Origin: an uncultured Planctomycetota bacterium
Lineage (GTDB): Bacteria > Planctomycetota > UBA1135 > GCA-002686595
Reading direction: 5' to 3'
Length of the DNA stretch: 64,000 nucleotides
Assembly: GCA_903928115.1 (NCBI GenBank)
Contig: CAIYPP010000118.1
Span: forward strand, 1 to 64,000
The notes beneath the pieces were generated by a model. That model saw nothing but the letters and a program-made list of their open reading frames with translations. It was not told the DNA's origin and made no database searches. Each line of letters begins with the position of its first letter. The stretch's first letter is position 1. Below are positions 8,635-17,484 of this stretch, in pieces. Both the position numbers and the translations under genes were made by a program.

Positions 8635-9825
8635 ATGGAGACGGTCGAGCGACGAGGAGCTTCCGCACTCGTGGGCGCTGCGTTCCTGATGGCGACCTCC
8701 GCCATCGGTCCGGGCTTCCTGACGCAGACTGCGGTGTTCACGGGGCAGCTCGGCGCCAGCTTCGCCTTCGCGATCCTCGCTTCGATCGTGATCGACCTGA
8801 TCGCGCAGCTCGCGATCTGGCGCACGCTGATTGGGCACGGACAGCCCGCACAGCAAGTGGCGAGCGGTGTAGTGCCCGGACTCGGCGGTGCGCTTGCGCT
8901 GCTCGTCGCGCTCGGTGGTTTTGCGTTCAACATCGGCAACGTCGCCGGGGCTGGGCTCGGCCTCGAGGCCCTGTTCGGGCTCGATGTGCGGTGGGGCGCA
9001 GGAGCCACGGCACTGCTCGCGATCTTGCTCTTCCTCGCACGCGAAACGGGGGCTGCAATGGATCGTCTCGCCGCGGTGCTCGGCGCGCTCATGCTCGCAC
9101 TCATGGGCTGGGTCGCGCTTTCGTCGGGCGCGCCGCTCGGCGAAGTCGTGGTGCAGTCGGTCTTGCCCGAGCGTCTCGACCCGCTCGCGATCGTGACGAT
9201 CGTCGGTGGCACGGTCGGTGGCTACATCACCTTCGCAGGGGCTCATCGCCTTCTCGATGCTGGAGTCCGCGGTGAGGCGGGCGTTCGTTCGGCGACGCGC
9301 TCCGCCGTCTTGGGTGTCGGAATCGCCTCCGGCATGCGGGTTCTCTTGTTCCTCGCCGCGCTCGGCGTGCTCGTCGGTGGTGTGAGTTTCGCGGACTCGA
9401 CGAATCCTGCTGCCGTAGTCTTCGAGAGCGCGGCGGGCTCGCTCGGTCGTCGACTCTTCGGGCTCGTGATGTGGTCGGCGGCGATCACGTCGGTCGTCGG
9501 CTCCGCCTACACGTCCATCTCTTTCCTGCGCACGCTGCATCCGCGCGTGGTCGCGAACGAGCGCACGCTGCTCGCGACGTTCGTCGCAGGATCCACGGTG
9601 GTCTTTCTCGTCGTCGGCAAGCCCGTCAAGCTGCTCGTGCTCGCTGGTGCTTTCAACGGCCTGATCCTGCCCGTGGGGCTGGCTGTGATGCTGATCGCCG
9701 CGCGCCGCAGTGCGCGCCCGCTGCCGCGCCTGCTCACGTCTCTCGCGTGGATCGTGGCGCTCGCGATGGGCGCGATGGGTTGTGTCACCTTGGCGCGCGA
9801 GCTCCCCAAACTCGCCGGCGGCTAG
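8635..9825 (+). CDS. NRAMP-related divalent metal transporter
   Basis: 396 residues with about eleven membrane helices. It belongs to the NRAMP/SLC11 superfamily, YcsG-like branch: the first helix has SAIGPGFLTQTAVFTGQ in place of the canonical DPGN metal motif, and later GGTVGGYITFAGAHRLLDAG. Because the canonical DPGN and MPH motifs are absent, the substrate may not be Mn2+ or Fe2+; it could be another cation or a small molecule. It starts 39 bases after the TMTC-like gene, which may mean cotranscription. Its TAG stop overlaps the stop of the convergent PqqB-like gene (shared CTAG at 9822-9825). Confidence 0.82.
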   Translation: METVERRGASALVGAAFLMATSAIGPGFLTQTAVFTGQLGASFAFAILASIVIDLIAQLAIWRTLIGHGQPAQQVASGVVPGLGGALALLVALGGFAFNIGNVAGAGLGLEALFGLDVRWGAGATALLAILLFLARETGAAMDRLAAVLGALMLALMGWVALSSGAPLGEVVVQSVLPERLDPLAIVTIVGGTVGGYITFAGAHRLLDAGVRGEAGVRSATRSAVLGVGIASGMRVLLFLAALGVLVGGVSFADSTNPAAVVFESAAGSLGRRLFGLVMWSAAITSVVGSAYTSISFLRTLHPRVVANERTLLATFVAGSTVVFLVVGKPVKLLVLAGAFNGLILPVGLAVMLIAARRSARPLPRLLTSLAWIVALAMGAMGCVTLARELPKLAGG

Positions 9826-10781
9826 TTCGCGCCGAGGGGCAGGAGCTCACCGTCGCGCGCCACTCGCATCCCAGCCGACTCGATCGTGCGCGCCGCGTCG
9901 CTGTGCGGATCGCAGGCAGGATTGGTGTGATTGAGGTGCGTGAACACGACCTTGCGGCGCAGCTCCGGCGCGACGCTCGAGAGACGCGCGAGCGTCTCTG
10001 CGATGAAGGGATGTGGAATCTCGGCCATGGCGCGGCCGGGAACCTCGCCGTCACCGAAGAACGTTCCGTCGAGGAGCGCGAGGTCGACGTCGGTGAGCAG
10101 CGCTTCGAGGGGCGTCGCCCAACGCTCCCACTTGTCGATGTCAGGGATGTACGCGACCGAGTGACGCGGCCCGCGGACGATGAAGCCGACCGTGTCGCTG
10201 AACTCGTCGCGGTGCGGGACGAGCATGGATTCGACGCTCAAGCCCGGCGCGAGCTCGACCACCGAGCCCGGCGTCACCTCGCGCAGCTCGATCGCTCGCG
10301 TCTGCACGAGCAAGCTCCAAGGCCCGTTGCTCTCCAAGAATCCCCGCATGCGCGGCGTGCACCACACCGGTACGCCGCGCGCTCCGTACACCTCGCGGCC
10401 GAGCTGCGCGAGTCCCGCGTAGTGTCCGATGTGCGCGTGGGTGAGGAAGACTCCGTCGAAGAGCGGCGGGCGTGCCTCCGCGGATCTGCGACGCGGCGCG
10501 AGCTCGTCCGCGAGCGCGACCTGCTCACCGAGGTCCGGAGTCGCATCGAGCCACCACCGTTGGCCCGTGCGTGGGTCGACGATGGCTAGCGATGCCACGT
10601 TGCGACGGAACTGCGCGTCGTTTCGGGCGCGAGCGCAGAGGGCATCCATGCAGCCGACCTGCGGCAAGCCGCCGTCCTGCGCGGTTCCGAGCACGACGAG
10701 GTAAGGCTCGGAGGGTAGCGATCGCGGCGCCGCGCAGCTCGCGACGGCGACGAGCGCGAGCGTCGCCCACCTCAAGGACAC
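9822..10781 (-). CDS. PqqB-like metallo-beta-lactamase-fold lipoprotein
   Basis: 319 residues from a GTG at 10781. The N-terminus is a lipoprotein signal (LVAVASC, Cys about residue 15). The mature part is a metallo-beta-lactamase fold of the PqqB-like kind: VLGTAQDGGLPQVGC near the start, FLTHAHIGHYAGL as the metal motif, VPHRDEFSDTVGFI, and FTHLNHTNP near the end. PqqB proper is cytoplasmic, so a lipidated form is unlikely to make PQQ in the usual way and more likely acts as a hydrolase outside the cytoplasm. The start overlaps the last ten bases of the PQQ-dehydrogenase-like gene, so both are probably coupled. No ATG is available in frame; TTG at 10775 is an alternative start. Confidence 0.78.
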   Translation of the reverse strand: MSLRWATLALVAVASCAAPRSLPSEPYLVVLGTAQDGGLPQVGCMDALCARARNDAQFRRNVASLAIVDPRTGQRWWLDATPDLGEQVALADELAPRRRSAEARPPLFDGVFLTHAHIGHYAGLAQLGREVYGARGVPVWCTPRMRGFLESNGPWSLLVQTRAIELREVTPGSVVELAPGLSVESMLVPHRDEFSDTVGFIVRGPRHSVAYIPDIDKWERWATPLEALLTDVDLALLDGTFFGDGEVPGRAMAEIPHPFIAETLARLSSVAPELRRKVVFTHLNHTNPACDPHSDAARTIESAGMRVARDGELLPLGAN

Positions 10782-13294
10782 ACCATGGCTCGCAGTGCGT
10801 CGGTGAGTCCGAGATTGTCGGGAGCGGCGTAGCCGTTGTCGCGCGACCACCACTGGAAGAACAGCACCTGTCCGGCGAGGAAGCCGTTGCTTGCGAGCAG
10901 ACTGTCCGAGAAGAGCTGAGCGTACGTACCGCTGCAGTCGTTGCCGCCCGCGCTTCCGCCCGAGCCCTGCACGGGCATGCGGCGCACAGGTGCGCCGACG
11001 CAACGGAAGCCGGCGCCGAGCGGCGCGAGCACGCTGCTCGTTCCCCACATCAGCAGCCCTTGGCGCTGGCTGAGCACGTTCGACGCGCGCACGACGAAGT
11101 TGTCGGGCGCAGCGAGCGTGAGCGCGCCGGTCGCAGAGATCGACGGCGTGCAGCCGAGACTGTTTTGGAGCGGGAGGCAGAAGCTGGAGCCGCGGCAATC
11201 GCACTCGTCGGGGAGTCCGTTGAGGTCGCTGTCGGGGCTCGCACCGTTCACGAGGTCGCACGCGTCATCGCTGCCGTTCCCGTTGCAATCGGGCGGCTCG
11301 CGGAAGAACACGCGCAGCAGGTTGGCGCCGCTCGCGGTCGGGTTGCTGCCCACGTCCGCGTAGAGGTCCGTGAAGTACAGTCCGTCGGGGCCCGCCTCGA
11401 GTCCGCAGACCGTCGCGCGGCGCGATCCTGTGTACTCGACGAACGGAATCGGACCCGCGACCAGCGCGCCGTTCGCATCGAGGATCCACTCGGTGATGCG
11501 CTTGCCTTGCGCGTTCTGACCGTTCGCGTAGGTCGGGCCGGACTCCGTCACGAACGCGTGGTCGAAGCTCGCAGCGGGGAAGCCGCTGCCCCCGAAGGTC
11601 TGGGGTTGGATGAACGCGAGGTTCACGGGACCCACGGCGGGGTTCCAGTTCTTGAGCGCGTAGTTCGCCATCGACCCGTCGCTGCCGTCCCACAGATAGT
11701 TGCGGCCCGCGACGATCTTGGCGAAGCGGTCGATGCTCGGTCCATTCTCGACGATGTAGTGCGCGCCGTCGGAGGCGCGTCGCTCGCCACCGAACGGGTT
11801 GCGCACGCCGTAGGCATACACGTAGTCGCGCGCGCTGATCCCGTCTGCGGCGTTGTAGAAGGGATTCGTCGTCGCGGGCGATCCGTCGAGGTTGAGGCGC
11901 AAGATCTTGCCGCGGAACGAGCCGAGGTTCTGCGCGGTCGCGGCGTCGAAGCCGTCGCCCATGTGACACAGGAGCGTGCCGTCAGGGAGCAGCGTCAGGT
12001 TCGAGATCTGGTGGGACTGTCCCTGCGTCTCGCCGGGCATATCGAGGATCGTCGTCGCGATGGCGGCGGTGCGTCCGCCATCGTTGCTCGAGAAGCGCAC
12101 CAGCTTCGGGTTGTGGTTCGCCGGATTCGCGATCGGCGCGTAGAGCATCGCCGCGATGACGTCGCCACTCGCAGGGTCCACCGCAATGCCCGTGACACCC
12201 TGCTCTCCCGAGCCCGGGAACGCACCTGTGGGGCTGAAATTGAGCAGGTTCGACGCGTACACGCCCACCGTGCGGTTGCGGTAGAGGACCTTGATCTTCC
12301 CGTAGAGCTCGGTGACGTACAGGAACGGGTCCGAGGCGGCAGGCCCCGCGTTAGGCACGAAGGCGATGTTGATCGGCAGCTGGAACCCGCCCGCGACGAT
12401 CTCGACCTCGAAGCCGGGCTGGCGCGCGCTCCAGGGCGGCGTGGGGGTGCGGGCCACGCTCGCGAAGCTCGGGCTCGTCTGGTTCGCGCTCGCGTAGAAC
12501 GTCGCGCCGCTCGAGGAAACCCAGTAGCTCACGCTGGCGCCCGCTGCGAGCGAGATCGCGGGCAGGAAGATCGCGTGGCGCTCGCAGTGCTCGTCGACCA
12601 AGCGCAGATCGCTTGCGCCAAACTGCATGCCGGTCGATCCGGCGATGACTCGCACACGCACAGGGTCGTGCATGCCGAGCGCCGCTGCATCGACGGCGAC
12701 GTTGGCGCCGCTTCCGCCGCGCAGCTCGTACAGCGGCGTCCCGCTGGAGCTCTCGATCACGAGACGCGCGGGCGTGGAGCCGCCGGGCAAGAGCAGCGCC
12801 GTGGTCGAGCCTGCGTAGCTCCACGTGACCGGGGGCGTGGTCGCGATGTCTTCCAGCTCGAGCGGAAATGTCGCGGTGAGAGCGCCGGTGACGAACGTGC
12901 GCTGCGACCAAGGACTCCAGCGCGTCGCGGGCACTCCGCTGTCATCGCTGTGGCGCACGCGCAGCACATAGTTCGTCGAGGCGAAGAGCTCGCTGCGACC
13001 CGCGTGCGAGCCGGTGAAAATGCCGTCGCCGAAGTGGGTGTGCGTGCGCTCGACGCCTTGGATGCAGCTCGTGAACCAGACGCGCTCCGCGAGCCCCGCG
13101 GTCCAGATCTCCCAGTCGGTGCAGAAGTGCTGATCTCCGACGTCGGGGTCCGCGAACGGTGCGGTCTCCATGTGGACGTCCGCTGCGCTCACGGTCACGC
13201 CGTTCGCCACGGGCTCGGTGATCACCGGCGCGAGCGGGGGCGTGTTGGAGGCTTGGAGAAGCGCGAGCGCGAGCCAAGGGGCGGCGGGGGACAT
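10772..13294 (-). CDS. Secreted PQQ-type sugar dehydrogenase-like propeller with shared C-terminal domain
   Basis: 840 residues with a short signal peptide (MSPAAPWLALALLQA). Residues about 20-290 are beta-rich and unassigned. Residues about 290-665 are a glucose/sorbosone dehydrogenase-type propeller (PINIAFVPNAG, GVTGIAVDP, LLPDGTLLCHMGDGF, RGKILRLNLDG, YGVRNPFGG). A short Asp/Asn/Cys linker follows (DCNGNGSDDAC, then DSDLNGLPDECDC), which looks like a calcium-binding repeat. Residues 700-840 are the shared C-terminal domain (FCLPLQNSLGC, QRQGLLMWG, FRCVG, NDCSG, MVCP). Whether it binds PQQ is not decidable by eye. It precedes and overlaps the PqqB-like lipoprotein. Confidence 0.85.
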   Translation of the reverse strand: MSPAAPWLALALLQASNTPPLAPVITEPVANGVTVSAADVHMETAPFADPDVGDQHFCTDWEIWTAGLAERVWFTSCIQGVERTHTHFGDGIFTGSHAGRSELFASTNYVLRVRHSDDSGVPATRWSPWSQRTFVTGALTATFPLELEDIATTPPVTWSYAGSTTALLLPGGSTPARLVIESSSGTPLYELRGGSGANVAVDAAALGMHDPVRVRVIAGSTGMQFGASDLRLVDEHCERHAIFLPAISLAAGASVSYWVSSSGATFYASANQTSPSFASVARTPTPPWSARQPGFEVEIVAGGFQLPINIAFVPNAGPAASDPFLYVTELYGKIKVLYRNRTVGVYASNLLNFSPTGAFPGSGEQGVTGIAVDPASGDVIAAMLYAPIANPANHNPKLVRFSSNDGGRTAAIATTILDMPGETQGQSHQISNLTLLPDGTLLCHMGDGFDAATAQNLGSFRGKILRLNLDGSPATTNPFYNAADGISARDYVYAYGVRNPFGGERRASDGAHYIVENGPSIDRFAKIVAGRNYLWDGSDGSMANYALKNWNPAVGPVNLAFIQPQTFGGSGFPAASFDHAFVTESGPTYANGQNAQGKRITEWILDANGALVAGPIPFVEYTGSRRATVCGLEAGPDGLYFTDLYADVGSNPTASGANLLRVFFREPPDCNGNGSDDACDLVNGASPDSDLNGLPDECDCRGSSFCLPLQNSLGCTPSISATGALTLAAPDNFVVRASNVLSQRQGLLMWGTSSVLAPLGAGFRCVGAPVRRMPVQGSGGSAGGNDCSGTYAQLFSDSLLASNGFLAGQVLFFQWWSRDNGYAAPDNLGLTDALRAMVCP

Positions 13295-13406
13295 TCCACG
13301 AGACTACGCCACGGAGGGGATTCTGGCAGGGATCCGTGCGGCCGGTTCCACTCCAACGAACGCGGGGGCCGCCGGCATTGCCGACGACCCCCGCAGGGAG
13401 CCTGCT

Positions 13407-13423
13407 CGCGGGCAGTGCCCGCG
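13407..13423 (-). terminator. Hairpin after the DUF4382 lipoprotein gene
   Basis: CGCGGGC AGT GCCCGCG is a perfect 7-base stem with a 3-base loop, starting 11 bases past the stop of the gene that ends at 13434. There is no T run after it, so it is a weak terminator or 3' end stabiliser candidate. Confidence 0.35.
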
Positions 13424-13433
13424 CGTCACAGTG

Positions 13434-15140
13434 CTAGTCGTCGATCTGGGCCTCGATCTCGAAGGCCTGGATCAGGTTGGGGCCAGCGAGCGAGAGGCCG
13501 TACACCTCAACTTCGAGCGACTCACCGGCCTGCAGGCCGTTGAAGAGCGCATAGAACTCGCTCGCGTTCGCGGCTTCGTCGTCGAAGTAGCACGCCGCGT
13601 CGATCGTGACCGTGGCCGGCCCCACGGTGACCGAGCCACCGAACGGATCCTCGAGTTGCGAAATCGTGAAGGTGAACTGGTTCACTCCGGGCGAGATCGA
13701 GGTCACGAGTCCGCGCGCGCGGCCGGCGTGGATCTCCGTTCGGTTCGCCGTGACGATCGGGGCGGTATTGGGACCGCTGATCGCGCCGCGCACCTCGAGC
13801 TTGAGACCGACGCTGAGCTGCGAGGTCGTGAGCGCCGGATCGCCCTTGGTGTCCAGATACAGCGAACTGCCTGTGAGGTCGACGGTGACATGCGTGGCGG
13901 TGCCCGCCACGCTGCCGCCGAGCGCCGGGTTGCCCGGGAGCAGCTGCATGGTCAGGCTCGTCGGCAGACCGGCGAGCGAGGTGATCACACCTTCGAACTC
14001 CGGTTGACCTTCGACTTCGATCAGAACCGCGCGGAACGGCTCGCCGATGAATGTGGCGAACTTGGCCTTGATGCGCTGGCCGTTGGTCAGGCTTGCCTCG
14101 GTCGTCGGCACGTTCTCGTCGAGCAGGAAGACCGCCGTCGCGTCGTCGTAGTCGCAGGTGATCGGATTGCCGAGCGACGTCAGAAGCGGGTTGGCAATCG
14201 CGCCACCCTTCTCGACTTCGATGACGACGAGATCGAAGGTGTTGAGCGTCGTGTCGAGGTTCCGAACCAGACCTTCGAGCTTGACGCAGTAGACCACGTT
14301 GTCATCGGGTCCTTCGACCTCGATTCGGCTGGCAAGGATGCCGCCGTTCACGATGCTGCCGTGCACCTCGACGCTGGTCACGTTCGACGTGAGGGCCGCG
14401 AAGAAGGCACCGACGTTGGCGAAGGCCAAGCCGCTGGCATCGAGCAGCAGGGCCGTGGGGGCCGGCGTGATCGTGATCTGTCCGAGCGCCACCGTGCGGT
14501 CGTCATCCGCGAAAGCGTCGACGACGAAGTCCGTGGTTCCATTGACCGAGCGCACCACGCCCTCGACCTCGTCGACGCCGACGGGCAGCGCGGCATTGGC
14601 CTGCGTGGTTACGATGCCCGTGGGGTTGAAGACGATCGGCGGGGTGAAGACGCTGCCGGTCAGCGAGGCCCCGAGGTCGATGTCGAGCACGATCCGCGGG
14701 AAATTGCCCGGCGTGACCGAGAGCGGCGTCGGGAAGTTGGTCGTGAAGGTCGACGCAGCCTGCGTGACGGCGACGGGCGCTCCCGCGAGATCCAGCGCGA
14801 TCGGCGTCGCGGTGTCCTCGAGCGTGGCTTGCACGCCGCTGTACGTGCCGACGGGCAGGCGCGCGCGGCTGACCCAGCGCGGCGCGAGGCCCGCTCCGAT
14901 CAACTCGATGGCGAGATCCTCTTCCAATACGTTGGGCGTGAGCGCGCCGGTCGAGCTGTTCACGAGGCGCAGCGACTGCACCTTGACCGTGAACGAGAGC
15001 AGCTCGTCCACCGTCGCGTCGGTGATCAGGATGTCGGTCGCGCCCGTCACCGTCTCGTCACCGTCGTCGCCACCGCTGCAGGCCAGTGCAACGAGGGGCA
15101 GGGTCGCCGCGAGCGTCCAATTCCAAAGTTTGTTCTTCAT
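13434..15140 (-). CDS. DUF4382/DUF5666-type lipoprotein
   Basis: 568 residues from the ATG at 15140 (the frame is open to 15254, but this start gives a clean lipoprotein signal with lipobox LVALAC, Cys21). Residues about 32-160 match DUF4382 (ILITDATVDELLSFTVKVQ, LPVGTYSGVQATL). The rest is made of repeated small beta units of DUF5666 type (VEGVVRSVNGTTDFVVD, FEGVITSLAGLPT, RGLVTSISPGVNQFTF). Such proteins are surface lipoproteins of unknown function. Two Cys pairs in the middle may bond. It diverges from the MerR gene; the 211 bases between contain the only clearly AT-rich patch nearby (15317-15335). Confidence 0.82.
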   Translation of the reverse strand: MKNKLWNWTLAATLPLVALACSGGDDGDETVTGATDILITDATVDELLSFTVKVQSLRLVNSSTGALTPNVLEEDLAIELIGAGLAPRWVSRARLPVGTYSGVQATLEDTATPIALDLAGAPVAVTQAASTFTTNFPTPLSVTPGNFPRIVLDIDLGASLTGSVFTPPIVFNPTGIVTTQANAALPVGVDEVEGVVRSVNGTTDFVVDAFADDDRTVALGQITITPAPTALLLDASGLAFANVGAFFAALTSNVTSVEVHGSIVNGGILASRIEVEGPDDNVVYCVKLEGLVRNLDTTLNTFDLVVIEVEKGGAIANPLLTSLGNPITCDYDDATAVFLLDENVPTTEASLTNGQRIKAKFATFIGEPFRAVLIEVEGQPEFEGVITSLAGLPTSLTMQLLPGNPALGGSVAGTATHVTVDLTGSSLYLDTKGDPALTTSQLSVGLKLEVRGAISGPNTAPIVTANRTEIHAGRARGLVTSISPGVNQFTFTISQLEDPFGGSVTVGPATVTIDAACYFDDEAANASEFYALFNGLQAGESLEVEVYGLSLAGPNLIQAFEIEAQIDD

Positions 15141-15316
15141 GTTTGAGAGCGTGGTTGGGTCGGCAGCGCCCTCTGAGGCCCGAGCAGGGCAGCGCCGGTC
15201 CGACACCTCGGGAGGTATCGGATTGGGACCGTCGGCAGATGAAACGGATGTCATGTTTGACGCGAGCGTCAGTCCGTTCCTGAGACGCCCGCCCCACGGG
15301 CATCAAAAGGGGAGGC

Positions 15317-15351
15317 CAAAAATATCATATACGACATCTTGAGATGGCGCC
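15317..15351 (+). promoter_or_regulatory. AT-rich patch and inverted repeat before the MerR gene
   Basis: An AT-rich stretch (AAAAATATCATATACGACAT) stands out in very GC-rich DNA and is followed by the inverted repeat CATCT-TG-AGATG (15335-15346), just upstream of the MerR start at 15352. MerR proteins bind dyads between or near the promoter elements, so this may be an autoregulatory site that also serves the divergent lipoprotein gene. The role is inference. Confidence 0.4.
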
Positions 15352-15975
15352 ATGTCGCGTTATCTTCAGGCCATGGACGGGCACGGTCCCCACAGCATCG
15401 AGAGCCTCGAGCGCCTCACGGGCATCCCAGAGCGCACGATCCGCGCCTACATCGCCCGCGGACTCCTGCCTCCGCCCTACGGCCGCGGTCGGGCGTCCTC
15501 CTACGGTGAGGCGCACCTGCTCCGCCTCCGGTTCCTCCAAGCGGTCCGACAGGCCGTGCCGGTCGAGCTGCCGCTCGACACCCTCAAGAGTCTGCTCGAG
15601 CGGCTCTCCCTGCAGGAGCTTGAGCGCGCCGCGCGCGGCGACCGCGCGGTCCTGAGCAAGATGTTGGAAGGCATCGACACGTCGCTCCTGCGCAAACGGC
15701 GTATCGATGCCAACGTTCCACCGAGCTCAGCTCCCGCACTGCACGTCTCGTTGGGGGCGCCGCGGAAGCATCTCCCCACCTCACCCGTGGACCCGGCGCC
15801 TCTCTCGGAACGGATTCCGCCGCCGGAGTCCGACAACTCTGACCTGTGGAGCACCGTCGACGTCAGCGCGGACCTGCGCATTTCGATGCGCGGTGCGAGC
15901 GCTGAGAGACAGTCCGAGCTGCGCCGCCTCGCGGCGCGAGTTCGGGCGTGGCTCGCGAGTGGTCCGCCGAGCTGA
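15352..15975 (+). CDS. MerR-family transcriptional regulator
   Basis: 207 residues. Residues about 15-80 are a MerR-type winged helix-turn-helix (ERLTGIPERTIRAYIARGLL, then YGEAHLLRLRFLQAVR). A short helical segment follows (LKSLLERLSLQELERAARGD), then a Pro/Ser-rich region of about 60 residues and a C-terminal helix. There is no Cys cluster of the metal-sensing subfamilies and no drug-binding domain, so the effector is unknown. The start could also be the Met at 15373. The next gene downstream on the same strand is a VWA protein after 181 bases; such MerR-VWA neighbours suggest a common process, but this is inference. Confidence 0.85.
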   Translation: MSRYLQAMDGHGPHSIESLERLTGIPERTIRAYIARGLLPPPYGRGRASSYGEAHLLRLRFLQAVRQAVPVELPLDTLKSLLERLSLQELERAARGDRAVLSKMLEGIDTSLLRKRRIDANVPPSSAPALHVSLGAPRKHLPTSPVDPAPLSERIPPPESDNSDLWSTVDVSADLRISMRGASAERQSELRRLAARVRAWLASGPPS

Positions 15976-16156
15976 GAAGCTGCGGCGAGCCGCGAACTGA
16001 AGAGAATTGCTCGCGATAGCGGGCGCTGGTGACGCCGTACCCAACGGCGCCCGACACTCAAAAGCTCTGCAAGACACGCAAGTGCGTGGACGCTGCCGGT
16101 CTGTCCACCACTCTGCACTTCGAAGTCCTATCCGGCGCAGCATCGAGAAACTCCCC

Positions 16157-17416
16157 ATGTCCAATGAACGCATCGCCGCTCCGATTCTGTCCCTCCGACT
16201 CGATTCCTCGCACTGCCCGCAGAGTGGAGGGCGCGTGCACCTCGTGTGCGAGGTCACCACGCCACCGGCTCTCGCAGAACTCTCGCGCCGCCCGCTCGAG
16301 CTGGTGTTCGTGCTCGATGCTTCGGGCTCGATGGCGGGAGAGAAACTCGAGGCCGTGAAGCGCGCGAGCGTCGGGCTGATCTCCCGCCTGAGCCCGCTCG
16401 ATCGCGTGTCCCTCGTGACTTTCGCCGAAGACGTCCGCATTCACGGCCACAGCGCCGCTCCGCACACCGCGCCGTGCGCGCAGCTGCTCGTCGAGCTCAT
16501 GCAGCTGCGGACGCGAGGCCGCACGAACCTCTCGGGCGGCTGGCTCACGGGGGTCGAGCTCGCGATGGGGGCCCGGGAATTTGGCCGCCACCCGGTCGTC
16601 CTGCTGCTCTCGGACGGTCAGGCGAACGCGGGCGAGGTGGATCCCGAAAAGCTCGCCACTCTCGCGGCGCATACGAGTGGGCAGGGGATCACCACGACGT
16701 GCATCGGAGTCGGTGCGGACTACTCGCTCTCCCAGCTCGGTGCGATCAGCGAAGCCGGCGGAAGTCGATTTCACCACGCCGATACCGCGGACGCGATCGA
16801 GGCCGTGATCCTCGGTGAGCTCGGCGAACTGGAGACGACCTGTCTCGACTTCGCGGACCTCGCGCTCTCCGTGCCCCCGGGCTTCTCGATGCAGCCCTTG
16901 AGCATGGAGGCGCAGCAAACGGATGGCAGCATGCGCATCTTCCGTCTCGGCGCACTGCTCTTTGGAGCGACTCGGCGCGTGGTCGTGGCCCTCGACGCGC
17001 CCGCCGCTTGGGAGGGCGCCGAACAGCGAATCCACGTCGCGCTCCACGCAATGCGTGCTGTCGATGGCGCCCCGGTGACTCTCGGCGAGTCCGTGTGCTT
17101 GCATTGGGCGGACCGAGAGTGCGGCCTCAGGCGAGCGGAGGATGTCCTGCTCGTGGTTCAGCAGTGGCGCGCTTGGCTGGAACGGATGGCTGCGAGCGCG
17201 AATGAGCGGGGTGACTTGGGGGCGGTGCGGCAACTGCTCGACCTTCACTTGACTCCACTGCAGACCTACGCGCGCACGCATCCGGAGGCTGAGCAGGAGC
17301 TCACCGCTTGTCTCCACAACCTCCTGCGTGCCGCGACCCCCATGTCCCCGATGCAATGCCGAGAGGAGTTCATCTCCGCCCGCAAGCGCGGCCGCGGCGA
17401 GCGCGACCTGCGCTAG
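16157..17416 (+). CDS. VWA-domain protein (MIDAS intact)
   Basis: 419 residues, no signal peptide, so probably cytoplasmic. After a short beta-rich N-terminus, residues about 48-225 are a von Willebrand A domain with a complete metal site: DASGS at 54-58, a TNLSGG loop and VVLLLSDGQANAGEVD. The C-terminal 190 residues are beta-rich then helical, ending in basic residues (ISARKRGRGERD). The ATG at 16157 was chosen because it begins the conserved region; the frame is open back to 16007 without signal. It stands behind the MerR gene. The role may be a metal-dependent protein-binding partner of a regulator or chaperone; not established. It ends with TAG. Confidence 0.82.
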   Translation: MSNERIAAPILSLRLDSSHCPQSGGRVHLVCEVTTPPALAELSRRPLELVFVLDASGSMAGEKLEAVKRASVGLISRLSPLDRVSLVTFAEDVRIHGHSAAPHTAPCAQLLVELMQLRTRGRTNLSGGWLTGVELAMGAREFGRHPVVLLLSDGQANAGEVDPEKLATLAAHTSGQGITTTCIGVGADYSLSQLGAISEAGGSRFHHADTADAIEAVILGELGELETTCLDFADLALSVPPGFSMQPLSMEAQQTDGSMRIFRLGALLFGATRRVVVALDAPAAWEGAEQRIHVALHAMRAVDGAPVTLGESVCLHWADRECGLRRAEDVLLVVQQWRAWLERMAASANERGDLGAVRQLLDLHLTPLQTYARTHPEAEQELTACLHNLLRAATPMSPMQCREEFISARKRGRGERDLR

Positions 17417-17484
17417 ATCGTGGGGGGGGCGACGCGGCTGGAGGCGGGGAACCCAAAGCGCACCAAGTGCGTCAGACTGGGGCC

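Noticed and set aside
10472-13543. 1023-codon open frame on the plus strand
   Set aside because: Antisense to the PQQ-dehydrogenase-like gene and the PqqB-like gene, both with clear domains. Same artefact composition.
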